From Anisus vortex (Eukaryota; Mollusca; Gastropoda; Planorbidae), in contig OX421505.1 in the NCBI GenBank assembly GCA_949126835.1, forward strand, positions 10,387,283-10,451,282: a stretch of 64,000 nucleotides of DNA. Reading direction: 5' to 3'. The stretch's first letter is position 1, and each line of letters begins with the position of its first letter. A model generated the notes under the pieces. That model ran no database searches. It was given only the letters and a program-made list of their open reading frames with translations, and was not told where the DNA came from. Below, piece after piece: positions 1 through 12,567 of the stretch. The translations under genes and the position numbers were made by a program.

Positions 1-63
1 TGTTGTGGGCGTTGTATTGATATTGTTACTGAGTGATAATCGTGCGTGCCATCTTTGAAAATC

Positions 64-94
<31 letters not shown>

Positions 95-970
95 CGCATA
101 TCCTTTTGATAACAGTTCTATGCGCTGAAACGACAACAACAGACGAAAATGAAAATATGTTTACGAAAATATTGCTAACTAAATAGGTGAGTCTTCAGTC
201 GGCTTCTGAAGGTGTCGAAGCTCGGGCTCTGGCGAAGCTGAAGTGGGAGGTGATTCCAAGCGGGGACGATCCCGCGTAGGAGAAAGCACGTTCGCCAGCG
301 GACACTAGCCTGACACGAGGGATACTCAGGGTAAGCACATCAGAAGCTGAGCGGAGTGGACGGGATTGAGTATATAGCCCGAGCTCGAGACAGGAGCGAA
401 GGCCTGCATATTAAGACAGCGAGCTAAATAGATAATTTTATCAACAATGCGAATTGTCAAAATAAAGAAACCTAGTATCACAATAACGTTGACCCAAGGA
501 GTAAATCCATATCAGTTCACCCTAGAAATTGAACAACACCTTAATATATATATATATATAGGATTGCCAGATATCCAGTTTTCAACCTTTCCGGCATTTC
601 AGGAGATTGTCCGATAAAACTTGAAAAGAAATACTGAGCATGTATAACAATATACCTTTTTTTTCATAAGGGGGGGGAGGGGGATACTCTGGAGGGTAAG
701 GCTGATAAGGTGTGTAGTATTTTCTGAGAGTGTCCGTTATTTCCTGAAACAGTATATGTGAAACCTACCTAGATATGTGTGGCGATAAAAGCTCAGAGAA
801 ATGGAAACCTTGAAAATTTATTTATACAAACTAAAACGGGTATTCCCTATCAACGAAAAATTTCCTGCCCCTTCCATCAATGTCATCTTCTCAAGGTCAA
901 TTGCAAAGGGTTGATTAGCTTTAGATATAGGCAGTGGGTGTAGTGATACAGAGTCATAACTCTTACTTTC

Positions 971-997
971 ACAAACACAAACACACACACACACACA
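971..997. repeat. (CA)n microsatellite
   Basis: CACACA run preceded by imperfect ACAAACACAAAC. Confidence 0.95.
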
Positions 998-2080
998 TAA
1001 CATATTTATATACCTATGTATACACATATACGTGAATTCACAGACACATACATACAGCGCAATCACGGCCTGTCAGAATTTATTTTTTTTTTTAGTGTTA
1101 TAATTATAATTGGATATGAAGGAAAGAAGAAGGAGGACATTAAAGAAACGAGAATGTCAAAGAATATATTTGAATTTAAAACAAAGAAGGGTGGAAATTG
1201 TATATTGACATGGTTGGCAAATTGCAGATATTATGCAGGAACAAAAGAAACTGGGATAACCTGGCAGACAAGGCAGGCAGGCAGACATATGGATGGACAT
1301 ATAGATAAGCTGTTTGAACTCTTAGTGATAGACACGAGAAGTCAGTGTAGGGAGATGAAGAGAGCGTTGAAGGGGGATGACATGTTGACCAGTTGTTTTA
1401 ATAAACGACAAAATGAGAGAGGCATACATAGATTGACAGAGAGACAACAGATAACGAGAAAATCAGAGAGAGAGAGTAAGATATAAAAAGAGACAGGCAG
1501 CAAGAGAGAGAGAGAGAGGGAGAGAGCGAGGCATAGTCAGAGTGTGACTGTGATTTGGAGGCTTGGGAAGTGATCCGAGAGGGCTTAGGGAGTAGGGTAT
1601 ATCATGGTATATGTATATACCAAGTGAGGGAACCTAGAAATTGAGGGACTTGGGGAATGGGAGACTTGGAGAGTGGGAAGCTTGGAGAGTAGGTTAGGGG
1701 AAGTGATGGCTTGGAGGGTGAGGGACTTAAGACAGTAGGATTAGACATTCGATTTCTTATGATGTGTGCTTGTGGTTTAAAGTCTCTCTATATTTTTAAA
1801 ATGCCTTGTTGTTTAGGAAGTCTCTAGTTGGCGCTCCCCCACCAAAGCACAAAACTCTTTGTGTTGTCGATACTTAAAGCCGGCACAACCTCAAACACCA
1901 CCACCCTCTCTTTTCATAACAGCATAATATAACTTTGTATGGCGCCCCACTACTCTTGTCTTCTCTACCTTTCAATGGTGAATCTCCAAACCACTAATTA
2001 CGCCCATGCATGGCTCTCCACCCCTCCCTAACCACACCTCCACATTCCTTTCTATGAGGGCTAAAAAAAGCAGAAAGAAC

Positions 2081-2082
<2 letters not shown>

Positions 2083-2116
<34 letters not shown>
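2083..2116. repeat. (GA)n microsatellite within a purine-rich stretch
   Basis: GAGAGA over 34 bp. The purine-rich region extends to about 2240 and produces spurious Arg/Glu/Lys and Leu/Ser frames. Confidence 0.95.
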
Positions 2117-2119
<3 letters not shown>

Positions 2120-2609
2120 AGGAGAAAGAAAAAGAAAGAGAAGGAAAGTAAAAGAGAGAACAAGAAAGAAAACACGAGAAAAAAATAACGTGAAAGAAAG
2201 AGAGAGAGAGGGAAAGAGCATGAGAAAAAGATGGAGAATGAATGAAAGAGAGCTGTACTCGGGTACTCTAAGTTTGGTTGTTGGCGTGAGGCCATAATTA
2301 GAAATCCCACAGAGTGCTCCAATTGAAGGAATGGACAGTTTCCGGGTCTTGGCTACAAATATTGGTACAAGGAGAGAGAGAAAATGTCTGACACACAGAG
2401 ATCTGGGATCAATGAATCGAATTGATGAATATGTTTTTTCTGGATGGCGCTCTATTTGAATCACTTTATGGCTCATGCAGCGATTCGTTCTTCAATCATA
2501 CAATCATATATTTATGAATATCCCCAAACAAAATGTATGAAAAGTTCAAGCATGGTTGAAATCAATCAGATCTTTATAGATCTACTTGTACGGCTCATAA
2601 CTAATCAAA

Positions 2610-2865
2610 TTGGTTGCCTGAACAAACCAGGAAAACCAGTAACTTAAAAACACACTTTATTTCGATTTATTTTAATAACATATGTTAAATGTAAAGCGAA
2701 TTCGTAGACTTTGTTATGAAAAGCGCTATATAAATATGTAATTTGTAAAAAAAAAAAAAACTTTACATCATTTAAAGCATTAATAAAGATGCAAAACTAG
2801 ACTCGGACCACGGATTAGCTTATAATAATCTTCTTTATAGAAAGGAGCGTCCTGTAATATATAGT
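2610..2865 (+). mobile_element. LINE 3' tail copy interrupted by a poly(A) retro-insert
   Basis: GGTTGCCTGAACAAACCAGG at 2611 continues at about 2762 (CATCATTTAAAGCATTAATA). Between them about 115 bp ends in GCGCTATATAAAT and 14 A. Compared with the 52640 copy, this middle part is an insertion. Confidence 0.7.
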
Positions 2866-2932
2866 ACAAGAAAATTGAATTAGGATTAAATAAATGACTC
2901 GTGGCTTTCTGCTTCGGTCGAAATGTGCTTCA

Positions 2933-3010
2933 AGTGGTCACGGTGGTAGAGCGGCAAGGCGTTGTACTTCCATTTCAAACATTCTCAGGTTCGAATCCAG
3001 GTAAAAAGAA
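2933..3010 (+). mobile_element. tRNA-like SINE head, family 2
   Basis: GTGGTAGAGCGGCAAGGCGT and GGTTCGAATCCAGG are box A and box B of a tRNA-derived promoter. It does not fold into a full tRNA as far as I can read. Confidence 0.65.
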
Positions 3011-3039
3011 AAGGCACGGATTCATTTCATGGTCTAGAC

Positions 3040-3244
3040 CAGAGGTTGGCAACTTTTTGATAACAGTGTGCCAAAGTATGATTTCTAATTCATTCAGCGT
3101 GCCAACAGCCTAAAAGTAGTAGAAGTCATCCTGCTACGGCACTACATTTCTCGTAGACTAGACATTTCGGGCCTCTTCCTCGTGCCATTGAAAATACCTC
3201 GGTCTGCCAAGTTTGGCACGCGTGCCGAAGGTTACCGACCCCTG
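3040..3244 (+). mobile_element. hAT-type MITE, 205 bp
   Basis: Starts CAGAGGTTGGCAACT, ends GGTTACCGACCCCTG, and is flanked by a perfect 8-bp duplication GTCTAGAC (3032-3039, 3245-3252). Non-coding. Same family as the copies at 19430, 24441, 26536 and 27740. Confidence 0.9.
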
Positions 3245-3252
3245 GTCTAGAC

Positions 3253-3830
3253 TCTATAAAGAGTGTTCCAGTCAACGTTCGATTACTGCACTAGTTGCCT
3301 GTGGGGTTTGCCCAACAACCAGCTGCAGAGATTACAGAGAGTGCAGAACACCGCGGTGCGCATTGTTTCGGGAGTGAGGAGGCAAGATCATATCTCCCCA
3401 ACACTAAGAGATCTTTACTGGCTCCCGGTGATGAAGCGAATAGAGCACAAAATTACGTCCATTACATACGGATGCATAAAGGGCATTGCTCCTTCTTATC
3501 TTCGAGAGCTTATCTCAAGGCATGAACCATCTAGGGAACTGCGATCTTCAACACAGTCACTCCTCAAAACTCCTAGTTTTGATGGACACAGAAAGAAGTA
3601 CCTGGCAGTGCGCTCATTTGAGTCAGTGGCGCCCTCTTTATGGAACAGTCTATCTCAGATATGAGAGAATCTGGGACAAGAGAATCTTTTAAAAAGAACT
3701 TAAAGACCTTTCTCTTTGGCAAGTATATCTGCCACTGCAAATCACACCAAGAGCGCACTGAGCATGCTAATTTAATAGCATGGATAGAAGTGCTATAAGA
3801 AATGCCCATTATTATTATTATTATTATCTG
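3253..3830 (+). pseudogene. LINE ORF2 3' end with (ATT)n tail
   Basis: Reads FQSTFDYCTSCLWGLPNNQL, RVQNTAVRIV, LRDLYWLPVMKRIEHKI, GIAPSYLRELI and VAPSLWNSL: the C-terminal part of a non-LTR retrotransposon reverse-transcriptase ORF (jockey/CR1/L2-like group). A frameshift near 3660 moves the end (SFKKNLKTFLFG) to another frame. Ends in ATTATTATT. 5'-truncated, non-functional. Confidence 0.88.
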
Positions 3831-3867
3831 ATAGGTGTCTTATATTTGAGGAGGTTATTTTTTTCAG

Positions 3868-3930
3868 CTGGGCATTATGCTGGCCACACCATCGTGTTAT
3901 ACTGCGTGGCGCCTTAAAACGGAAAACGGT
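3868..3930 (+). mobile_element. SINE family 2 3'-end fragment
   Basis: GCTGGGCATTATGCTGGCCA followed by CGTGTTATACTGCGTGGCGCC resembles the 3' part of family 2 copies. Confidence 0.5.
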
Positions 3931-4008
3931 CTTCTACCAGTCATCATTTGTAACGAAACGATCTGAAAATTATCCGTTTTCTTTTAACAGTAACATTATA
4001 ACCATACT

Positions 4009-4080
<72 letters not shown>

Positions 4081-4106
4081 TATATAATATCTATATATAT
4101 ATATAC

Positions 4107-4137
<31 letters not shown>

Positions 4138-5416
4138 GAGAGAGATGTATTGGTGGCTTAACAATTTTAGGTTATAAATGCGAACAAAAATGACATCAGC
4201 CCTTAGGGAGAGGTGTCTCAGGGTGTGGCACATAATTAAATGGATTAGTAAAGAAAAGCATATACACGAATACTGGAAATCGTCCTCAATAATGGTGTTG
4301 TAGTTTTTTAACTACTGTTACCTCCCATCCGTTGCGCCGCAAGAGCGCAAAAAAAGTAGACCCACATACGTCTACGCCTGCACACAATAAAACTTTACAC
4401 TTGAAGTTGTTTATATGTTTCTAGCCAATGTTAAGATCTATATAAAAGGTGGGGTGGGAGTGACCGTATGTGTGGGGGGGGGGGGGGGAGGGGGGGGAGA
4501 TGAGTAGCAGTCCGGTCAGTGCTGGTAGAGAACTCCTCACACACCATCGACCCACTCCGGACAGCGGGCCCTGGTTCCGGAATAAAATGTCAACGGCCAA
4601 GTTGAAATAATGCGAGTTTTCGATCCCAGAAACCCCCCGAGGTGTCCGGAGTGGTCAGTGTGACAACATTCATCATCTGGACACCACCACCCCCTCGCCC
4701 CACTTCACCCACCGTACGTTCTAGAAGTTTTAGGACACAGTAACACCATTGAGAATATTAAAGAACGAACGTGTTCGATACAGACAGATGGCTAAATTTG
4801 AAGTTTAGTTTGAGTTGTTTTTTTATATTATACGCATACAGTAAAATGTAACCGTTGTTTATAGTTTATATTTATTTATACGAGAGAGTGTGGAGAGCGA
4901 GAGAGGGGGAGAGAGAAAGAGTGGAAAAGATAGTGAGAGGAAGGGGGAGAACAGGAGAGTGGGAGAGAGGGAGTGTGGGAGCTAGAAAGTATAGAATGAG
5001 AGAGAGAGAAGGAGAGAGATTGAAAGATAAAGTGCAAGAGACAAATAAATTGCGACAGATAACAATTGATAACAATTGATAACAATTGATGGAATGAGTA
5101 TTTAAAGAAAAGCAAGAAAATATTTTTTTAAAGACATGACAAACGAGAGGGAGATGTTTGAAAAGAATGAGAGAAAGAAACGGGAGTGAATGAAAGAAGA
5201 AATGATCAAATGTAGAGCTCATATCTATCACCGTTTGTGAAATTAATAATCCCCCCTCCTCCCCCCCCCTCCCTCATTTCTCCACCCCTACCAACACACA
5301 CAGATAAAATCAGATATTGTATAGTGCGGTGCGCATATAGGTCAGGGAAATTATTGTTTTAAGTGTGTGGGAGGGTTGCTGGTTAAGTTTATGGCGTTCT
5401 CATGCACAAGGTCAAG
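3931..5416. other. Intergenic, simple repeats only
   Basis: TA and GA microsatellites, poly(G) near 4472-4495, and three ACAATTGATA repeats at 5061-5090. No gene. Confidence 0.7.
4011..4074. repeat. (TA)n microsatellite
   Basis: Pure AT dinucleotide over about 64 bp, followed by a (GA)n run at 4109-4140. Confidence 0.97.
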
Positions 5417-5560
5417 GCCGGCTGGTCCTGCGGTTTGTACGCCGGAGTGTCAACAAGACGGCCCGGGTTCTAGTCTAGCCCTGCCGCCCTGCAGGAGTTT
5501 TGGGCCTAGTGGATGTAATAATTCCTATCGATAGAAGGAACATATTGCAAACTTATAAAG
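5417..5560 (+). mobile_element. tRNA-derived SINE, family 1
   Basis: Head GGCTGGTCCTGCGGTTTG, box-B-like GGGTTCTAGTC, core GGAGTTTTGGGCCTAGTGGA, tail ATAGAAGGAACAT. Confidence 0.75.
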
Positions 5561-5754
5561 TTGGGCAGTAAAATTGAAAGCTCACATCAAGTGTAAACCT
5601 TCAAAAACTATACATGTTTATAGTCTTATATTGATCAATAAATATTTATTCATTTGATATGTACTCTTTTTCTCTTCAGGAATCGGATACAGAAAAATCA
5701 GGCTTAAACAAATATTATGATTTCCTATGCACTTTCTCCCAGTGTGGTGTTTTG

Positions 5755-6072
5755 GGCCTAGAATAGGTTGCCTGAATAAATCAGTAAAAAAAAATACAAA
5801 AAGTTTTCCATCATAAAAAAAAACAATGATAATAGTCGTATTGACAAGGCTCAAACCTTTCTTTAGCGTAGGACGCAATAATTTTCTGTAGGTTATATAG
5901 TAGGCCTAGACTGTAACAAATAATATTAAATAGCCCCCAAAAACAACGTTTTGCTTAAAAATACTATAGGCCTATAATTACTATCTTATCTTATATATGA
6001 CAGACGCTCCTTCTATAAAGAAGATTATTGCGTCCTACGCTCATCCGTGGTCCGAGTCTAGTCTTGAATGAA
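5755..6072. mobile_element. Two LINE 3' tail fragments in opposite orientation
   Basis: 5755-5890 (+) carries GGTTGCCTGAATAAATCAGT and AGCGTAGGACGCAATAAT. 6000-6070 (-) carries GACGCTCCTTCTATAAAGAA and GTCCTACGCTCATCCGTGG. Confidence 0.7.
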
Positions 6073-6605
6073 ACAGATATTATGTTCTTTATTTTAGAAA
6101 TTGATAGCCCATTGAATCATGGAATCGATAAAAAAAAATCTTTATTATGGCCTAATTGTTTAAATAGGTTCCTCGGTGTTCTGTGCATGGATGCTGTTTA
6201 TTGTATTAACCTAATATTCCGACTAAGAGAAATAAAAAAAATTAAAGACATATTCTGTGACAATTGCCAGTGAAGGGAGGTAATCCAACTTTTCCTTAAC
6301 GAAACTAATAATACGTGATTATTTCCCTTTACATTTTTACTCAAATTTTTATTGTCGACCAAATTTTTTGAGTCAATTTATTGAAAGAGTGTCAAATAAA
6401 ATCATATAATGAAAAAGCATTTTAAAGTATAACAATTATATACAGAACAAATGAAAATCTCTTTGTTACATATTAAAAGTTGAAATTTGGGTCAATTTTT
6501 TTATGAAGTCATATTTGTTTTGGCTCCTTTCTCTTTTCTTAAATATTATAATAATATAATATCAAACCATTCCTTGATCAAATCTAGTGCAGTCAAGTAT
6601 TTGGA

Positions 6606-7113
6606 AGTAGAGGCCGACAGAAAGCAAATTTTTCGTTGCGGCCGAAAACGAAACCATGGCGAAAGTTATAAATTTACTTTCGGACGGAACCTAAGCCGAA
6701 ACCGAAAGTTTAACTGCACCTTCGTCCGAAAACGAAAGATAAACCGAAATTGCCAAAGAAAAGATTTATAAAAGACTGCACAGTCATTCCATACTCCATT
6801 TTTTGACATTCTTTGAATGATTAAATAATTCGTTTATTATTACCTTCACTTTTCTACTTTTATTCAAACATGTTAATTCGCCATAGCTTAACTAAACGAA
6901 ATTATCAATAAGCAAAGTCATAGATGCAGCACTAACGTTGCAGTATGAATTTTTTAAATTAAAATTAATTTCGGTTGATGACCAAAAATCAATATTGGTT
7001 CCAGCTGAAACCAAAAGCTAACTTTTTGGCTTCGGCCGAAACCGAAACTACGACAAAAGAGGCCCTTTGCCTACTTTTGACACCAAAACTGATACCAAAT
7101 TTCGGTCAGCCTG
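6606..7113 (+). mobile_element. hAT-type MITE rich in CCGAAA motifs, 508 bp
   Basis: Flanked by a perfect TATTTGGA duplication (6598-6605, 7114-7121). The interior repeats CGGCCGAAACCGAAA-like words and the ends are GAGGCCGACAGAAA and TTTCGGTCAGCCTG. A related fragment lies at 23826-23970. Confidence 0.8.
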
Positions 7114-7121
7114 TATTTGGA

Positions 7122-8170
7122 AAGATAATTACCATAAATTATTAGGATGAAATAAAATTTTTCTTAGATATATATCAATTTTATTTTGTCAATTGTGGAT
7201 CAAGTTTAAAATTTTTTATTTTTTTTAGACCCAAAAAATTCAAAAAAAGTTATTTTTAACAATTTTTTGTACCATCTTGGGGATAGTAGGCCTACATGTA
7301 TTTACTAATTAAAGTCTGTAAAATGTAATGGTTTTAAAACTTTAAATGGAACAGCCATGTTGGGTTGCAAATGTAAAATTATAAGGAAATTAATTTGACT
7401 TTTTATAGGCCAATATAAGAAGAAGTTAAAAATAGCAAAAGCAGCTTTTTTCTTTTATCAGCTTAATATTATGATTGTTTCAATGTATTAACTTACTACA
7501 AAGTTTTAACATTTTATATTTATATATTTTCAATATTGCTTTATATTTCAAATATTGTTTGTCTAATATATTTAAATATATATATATATAATTCCATTTG
7601 TTAAAATATAACATATTTTGTTGCACCAAAGATTTGAGATTTGATCCATTTACAAGGTAACATTCAACTTAGTATGAATAAACAATTGATTTACCGCAGA
7701 TACCGTTTCCCTCTATTTATGACTCCAGCAATCTCTCTCTCTCTCTCTCTCTTCCCTCTTTCTCTCTTTTCCTTTCAAAGATAAATTTTCATAGACAATA
7801 AATGTTCTGGTGAGCCTTTAAACACTTCAATAACTAACATTAAGCATTAACTAATTAACTAATGGATGCAGTCTATTTCATACAATAAAAGGTTAACACA
7901 ACATGTTAGCCTACACAACACTTAGAGTGATTTCAAATATAGAGGGGAAAAAAAGCAACGAAAGTTCGCTAAGCATTAAATTTAAAATAGCAATGTTATA
8001 TTTAAAAAAAAACAACTATAGTTGCTATGACAACTAGTACTGTTTAAACAACCATCCATATGATTAAATTACTGTGTGTTAAAGTAAAAGTGTTATTTTA
8101 AAAAGGCCATGCTGGGCCACCAGTGGCCTCCACTTTTTGTCCCTGGCCACTGTAAACAATGTGATTGTGA
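7122..8170. other. Intergenic AT-rich DNA
   Basis: A short (TC)n at about 7732-7752 and a poly(T)/(TA)-rich background; nothing else recognised. Confidence 0.7.
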
Positions 8171-8310
8171 GAGGCTGGTTAGTACACAGAACTGTCAAGA
8201 AGACGATCTGGGTTCAAACACTGCAGACATTCAATCCTTACCGCCCTTCAGTTTTGGGCCAAGTACGTAAAAAAAAACTTTTTATAGAAGGAACGTGTGT
8301 AACATATAAA
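8171..8310 (+). mobile_element. tRNA-derived SINE, family 1, decayed
   Basis: GAGGCTGGTTAGTACACAGA, GGGTTCAAACA, TTTTGGGCCAAGTACGT, ATAGAAGGAACGTGTGTAAC. Confidence 0.68.
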
Positions 8311-8879
8311 ACCCAAGACCATAGACTGTCATTTCTCTTATTTATTTTGGAGAGTTACCTATATGCAGTTATTTCCCCTTTCCTTGTTTACCTCAACAAC
8401 AAAAACCTGACAAACCCCTCATTAGCTTCCACTAATTCCAAAAGAAGGCAACCGAAAAACATGACAGGAATTCATACAAACATCACACTATTATTATGTG
8501 TGTGTATAGCGTGTTATAATGTTTTTTATATTTGGAATTATAGTTCATTTATATTTACTTATTTAATTTTGGCGTAGAGATTATTTGTGTCTAATTGTAT
8601 AGTTCAGGGGTCGGCAACCTTTTGCTTATAGTGTGCCAAACTAGGATTTCTAAATCATTCAGCGTGCCAACAGAGTGAAAGTCAAATTGCTCAACTATAT
8701 TATTTTTATAAGACAATTTATTTAGTGCCGTAGCAAGACCAAGACCAACGAAAATGAGCGTATAAAGAAAATCATTAAAGCGTTTTATAATTAATAACAA
8801 ATAAACATGTTTGTTATTATCATTCTTTTTTAAAACTCCATTCAATGCTAATACACAATTTCATTACTTAACTTAAACA

Positions 8880-9320
8880 TTAATGGTTAATGTATGAACA
8901 TTTGAATTTGGTTGTCAAGATGGGCTTGTATTCTTGTAATAGCTATACATTCTTTATAGTTTGATCTCCACATAACTGAGATTTCTGATAATAAATTTAT
9001 CATCTTTTATATAGGTATTGTCTAGCACAGTTAAGCGGAAGAGATGCATAGTAATTATACAAACTGGGTAGTTAATGTAATGTTTTTTTTTTAATGTACA
9101 TATAAATTCTTTAGTCATTTAATAATTATATAATTTTCAACTACCTTTTATAGTTTGATCATTTTAAAGTTATAAATTGTAAGTTATTTTTTTAAAAGGA
9201 AACATTAAACAAAAAAGAAACATATTAGAAATATTAACGCAAAGAAAACGGGTGGATTACCTCCCTTCAATTAAATTCTCCAAATTGGATGCTATTGATG
9301 CCAATAACTGGTGTACTTCT
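8880..9320 (+). repeat. Interspersed repeat, diverged partner of 34500-34940
   Basis: Collinear similarity in the same orientation: TTGTCAAGAT, AACTGAGATT, AGTTTGATCATT, AAGTTATAA, ATTTTTTTAAAAGG and TACCTCCCTT each have counterparts in order. Probably an internal part of the outer hAT-type element. Confidence 0.55.
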
Positions 9321-9857
9321 ATAAATGCTCATCTTTTTAATATTGCCTTAAATTAGGGAAAGAGTTAAATCTTTGATAATGATTTCACGGCAAGATATGC
9401 CCAGTTTCAATGCATATCCATTTCAGTGGCCCAACACTACAAGTGCTTTTCGACCCCGTCCTTGTAAATGCAAGCTCAACTCACTGAAACATGTCGCCAT
9501 GTCATCCAGAAACATCGGCTTCAACAGTCAGTTCTCCTCATTCAATACGGGAAATTACTTTTTTTCCATCAAGATAAACCTTAATTGCTTCCAGTCAAGA
9601 AACGAAACCAAGATCTTACCTAGAATCCGTATCACTTTTGTTTTCTAGAAGAGACTTGAGAAATTATAAAATTGACTATCTTAACAATATATTCAATCTC
9701 AAATCGCAAGTCCAATGATGAGAGCTTTGCATACACAAACATTCCCGAATTAAAATAGGTCGACATCCAGTGTGATTCCCATGTAGTTCGCCATGCAACA
9801 CCCATTAATTATGATGACATACGTTGTTTTGACTTGCATTAACAAATCATCTTGGAG

Positions 9858-11688
9858 CAGTGCCGGATTAAGGATCCTGGGGGCCGGGGGCAAAGAATTT
9901 TTGTGGGCCGGATGTTATCAATTATTGACCATTAAAAAATTAGTTCAAAACATTTCTTGCTTTCCTTAATACCCTGTCAGTTCCTTGCGACAGTAACGTA
10001 AACCAAGTACTAAAACGTTTATTTACAATTTGCAGCACGTATTAAACAACATTTACTTTTCGAGCCTTTCGGCGTGCGAAATCAATCACAATATCATGAA
10101 AGTCAATGTCGCGCAAAATGTCAAACTCAATGCTCATCAAGCAAAGCATGTTCAATCGAACGACTCCCATTGTGGACCTCAATGCTGACCGAATCATATC
10201 AGTGGACGCATGCTCCAGATTCCTCAGAAATCCAAAAGTTTGGTTCAGCTCTTTGTATGCTGCCAAACGATGTACTAGGGCACTTTAAAGGTTGTCAAGT
10301 GTTAGTAAGAAGACTTGAGTTTTGAGCCGATCAGAAGGATCGAACTCCGTTTCATCAGCATCGCCCTCATCAAACTGTTTCATCCGTTTTCGTTTCCTTA
10401 CACTGTCTTCTCTGTAAGAAGAATTATCACTATGGAGTTTTCCTCGAAGTTCATAAGTTCCAAAGTCATTCTGCTGCTGGTCAATAAATTCAATTAGTGT
10501 TTTGTAGAGTTGCACAACTGTATTGAGATCCATCTTCGAGTCTTGTAAAGTACAACTGGTGGCGTTAATTCGGTCCAGGAACACAAATGACATACCAAAA
10601 TTCAGCCATAATCTTAGTTTCCAAATAGCTCATTGTTTTGGACAATGAGTCAGCCTGGAGCCTGGCATCTTGAGGTTGGTTGTCATCGTTAGAAAGATTA
10701 TCGAGAAGTTGTTTAATTTTTTTGTAACCTTTCACATAAGCCTTCGTAGCGTCGGCGTGCGCAGACCATCTTGTGTCACTTAGCCGCTTGACAACAGACA
10801 ACTGAAGTGGACGAAGCAGTTCAATAAGTTGGGCCCAACGATTTATGTATATTATATAAATGGTTCTATTAGCAGGATGGACTGTATTTAATTGTCGATA
10901 TATATTATAAAGAGCGTATTATAGGGCCAGACATCAAATTTTGCATCACAAGTTCTGAACTTTATGATATGATATGTTGAGGAGTTCAATTTCCAGTTAA
11001 AGTTTATAATTGTGAAGTTTGCAAAACTAAGGCGAGATACAGATTCATGTATTAAAAATAAAATATATTTCAAAAATATTATAACAATATATTAAAAATA
11101 CAATGCAATGCAGATGTAATTTGCAACCCTTACAGTACCGACCTACTTATTTTCACTGTATCCCTTCAGTCCCGGAGTTTATTTTAATAATTATTCCCTA
11201 CAGCCCAGACATTATTTTAGAAAAGCTGTGACATCGATTGGCTCCGAATTAAAAAAAACAACTTTTTTGTTTGTAAAAAGTCATAACATAAGAGGGAATT
11301 ACTAAAAACATAATAACTTAACTTATTAGAATAATCAAATTTTTTAAATAGTTTGCTTTATTTGTAATAATAATTCATTTGAAAAAGTTATCAACAACAA
11401 TAATTCCATAATAAGGAATCGTAAACAGGAAGCCGCCACTAGACCTAGACCCGCACTTTCAATTTCGAACAAAAAACTCATTCATTGGTCAATTAATTGG
11501 TCAATTTTCGTAATTTAAAAAGCGAAATTTAATTTAACTATTCTTCTATTAAATAAATATTCTGCCCGAGCCTACGAAAGGTCAAATCCTTTTATTCTGA
11601 TCTTTAATTAATGATATAAACATTGGGCCGGTAGGGAAGCTGGAGCCGGGGACTGGAGCCCCCACATTCCCTGGTTAATCCGGTACTT
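9858..11688 (-). mobile_element. hAT element with decayed ZMYM1-like transposase
   Basis: Ends are CAGTGCCGGATTAAGG on the left and GGTTAATCCGGTACTT on the right (imperfect terminal inverted repeats). An 8-bp direct repeat TCTTGGAG lies on both sides (9850-9857, 11689-11696). The interior carries a broken transposase on the minus strand. A related empty site is readable at 12690-12804. Confidence 0.85.
10042..10843 (-). pseudogene. hAT transposase (ZMYM1-like) C-terminal remnant
   Basis: Minus-strand segments read RLSDTRWSAHADATKA, then after a frameshift RINATSCTLQDSKMDLNTVV and LYKTLIEFIDQQQ, then LNQTFGFLRNL and MLCLMSIEFDILRDIDFHDI. The order and RWSAHADA / SKMDLNTVV motifs match zinc-finger MYM-type 1-like hAT transposases (catalytic-domain half). 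At least two frame breaks occur, near 10590 and near 10270. The N-terminal zinc finger is not seen. Not functional. Confidence 0.8.
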
Positions 11689-11964
11689 TCTTGGAGGTCG
11701 CGTGCCACTGAAAATTGTTCTTCGTGGCAAGTCTGGCACGCGTGCCTTAGGTTGCCGAAACCCTGGGCTATACCATTCTCTCCCTGATAAAAAAACAATC
11801 TAGATCTAAATCAAAACTTTCGCGCTTAGAACTTATGTTTTAGTGAATATTTTCTTTGTATTCGTTGAAGAAAAAGTAGACCTAATACTTATATCTATAT
11901 TTAATAAACTATTTTGCTGGAATATTTCATTGAATGTAAGAGAGAAAGAGAGAGTTTAGAAGTA

Positions 11965-12567
11965 TTGACAAGTCTTAACGTGTATGCATGCATAAAAGTT
12001 CACAAGAAAAAACATTTCCGGTCGAATTCGATCACATTATAAAAAAAAACATGTCTGCCATGTGTGCTATGTTACTGGTTGTAGGCTACGAAAATATGTA
12101 GAGAATTAAATTGTATTTCATTTCCAAAAAGATGGCGCCAAAAGAAAACGATGGATTGTGAATGTCAGATTTGAAGAATCACCTATTTATAATCCCAAAC
12201 TAATTGCTTGATGCAAAAGAATTTTCGTGTTGTTTTTTATGAATTTCCGCATTGTGTTTTTTTTATTACCAAGGACGCAACTCTTGACAAACTTATTTTA
12301 TAAACAAAAGCTAAATTTAACCAAACGCGACTAACAATTTGAGTATTAATTATCGCCGACTCACTTTTGATGTTAAAAACGGATTCCTCATAACTAATCT
12401 TGTAGCCGTTGTATATTTCTAAAAGACCAGAACTGACTGTCGATGTTGACATCAATTGTCAAACAGCACCAAAAGCATGGTTTTTATTTACGAAAATGGC
12501 GGTAAATTTCACCGGAAGTTCACGCTCATCCCAGTTCAAAAGGTCACACCTAATTAAGACTTGTCAA
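11965..12567. mobile_element. TIR element, 603 bp, TA-flanked (copy A)
   Basis: TTGACAAGTCTTAA at the left and TTAAGACTTGTCAA at the right are perfect inverted repeats flanked by TA. Closely similar, in opposite orientation, to copy B at 22957-23537. Short ORFs inside match nothing I recognise. Confidence 0.85.

Larger units (their letters stand above)
1..2600. other. Intergenic, no gene seen
   Basis: Holds an (AAT)n run at 65-84, CA and GA microsatellites and purine-rich sequence. Open frames here are low-complexity artefacts; no splice-consistent coding exons recognised. Confidence 0.7.

Noticed and set aside
1972..2476. Overlapping frames of 116 and 160 codons on the minus strand and 60 on the plus strand
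   Set aside because: All come from the purine-rich (GA)n region; low complexity and no splice or domain support.
2933..3010. Functional tRNA gene
   Set aside because: Box A and B words are present, but a full cloverleaf could not be traced, and related heads occur in many SINE copies.
12237..12455. 72-codon frame inside the TIR element
   Set aside because: No recognisable domain; copy B does not keep the same frame, so there is no sign of selection.
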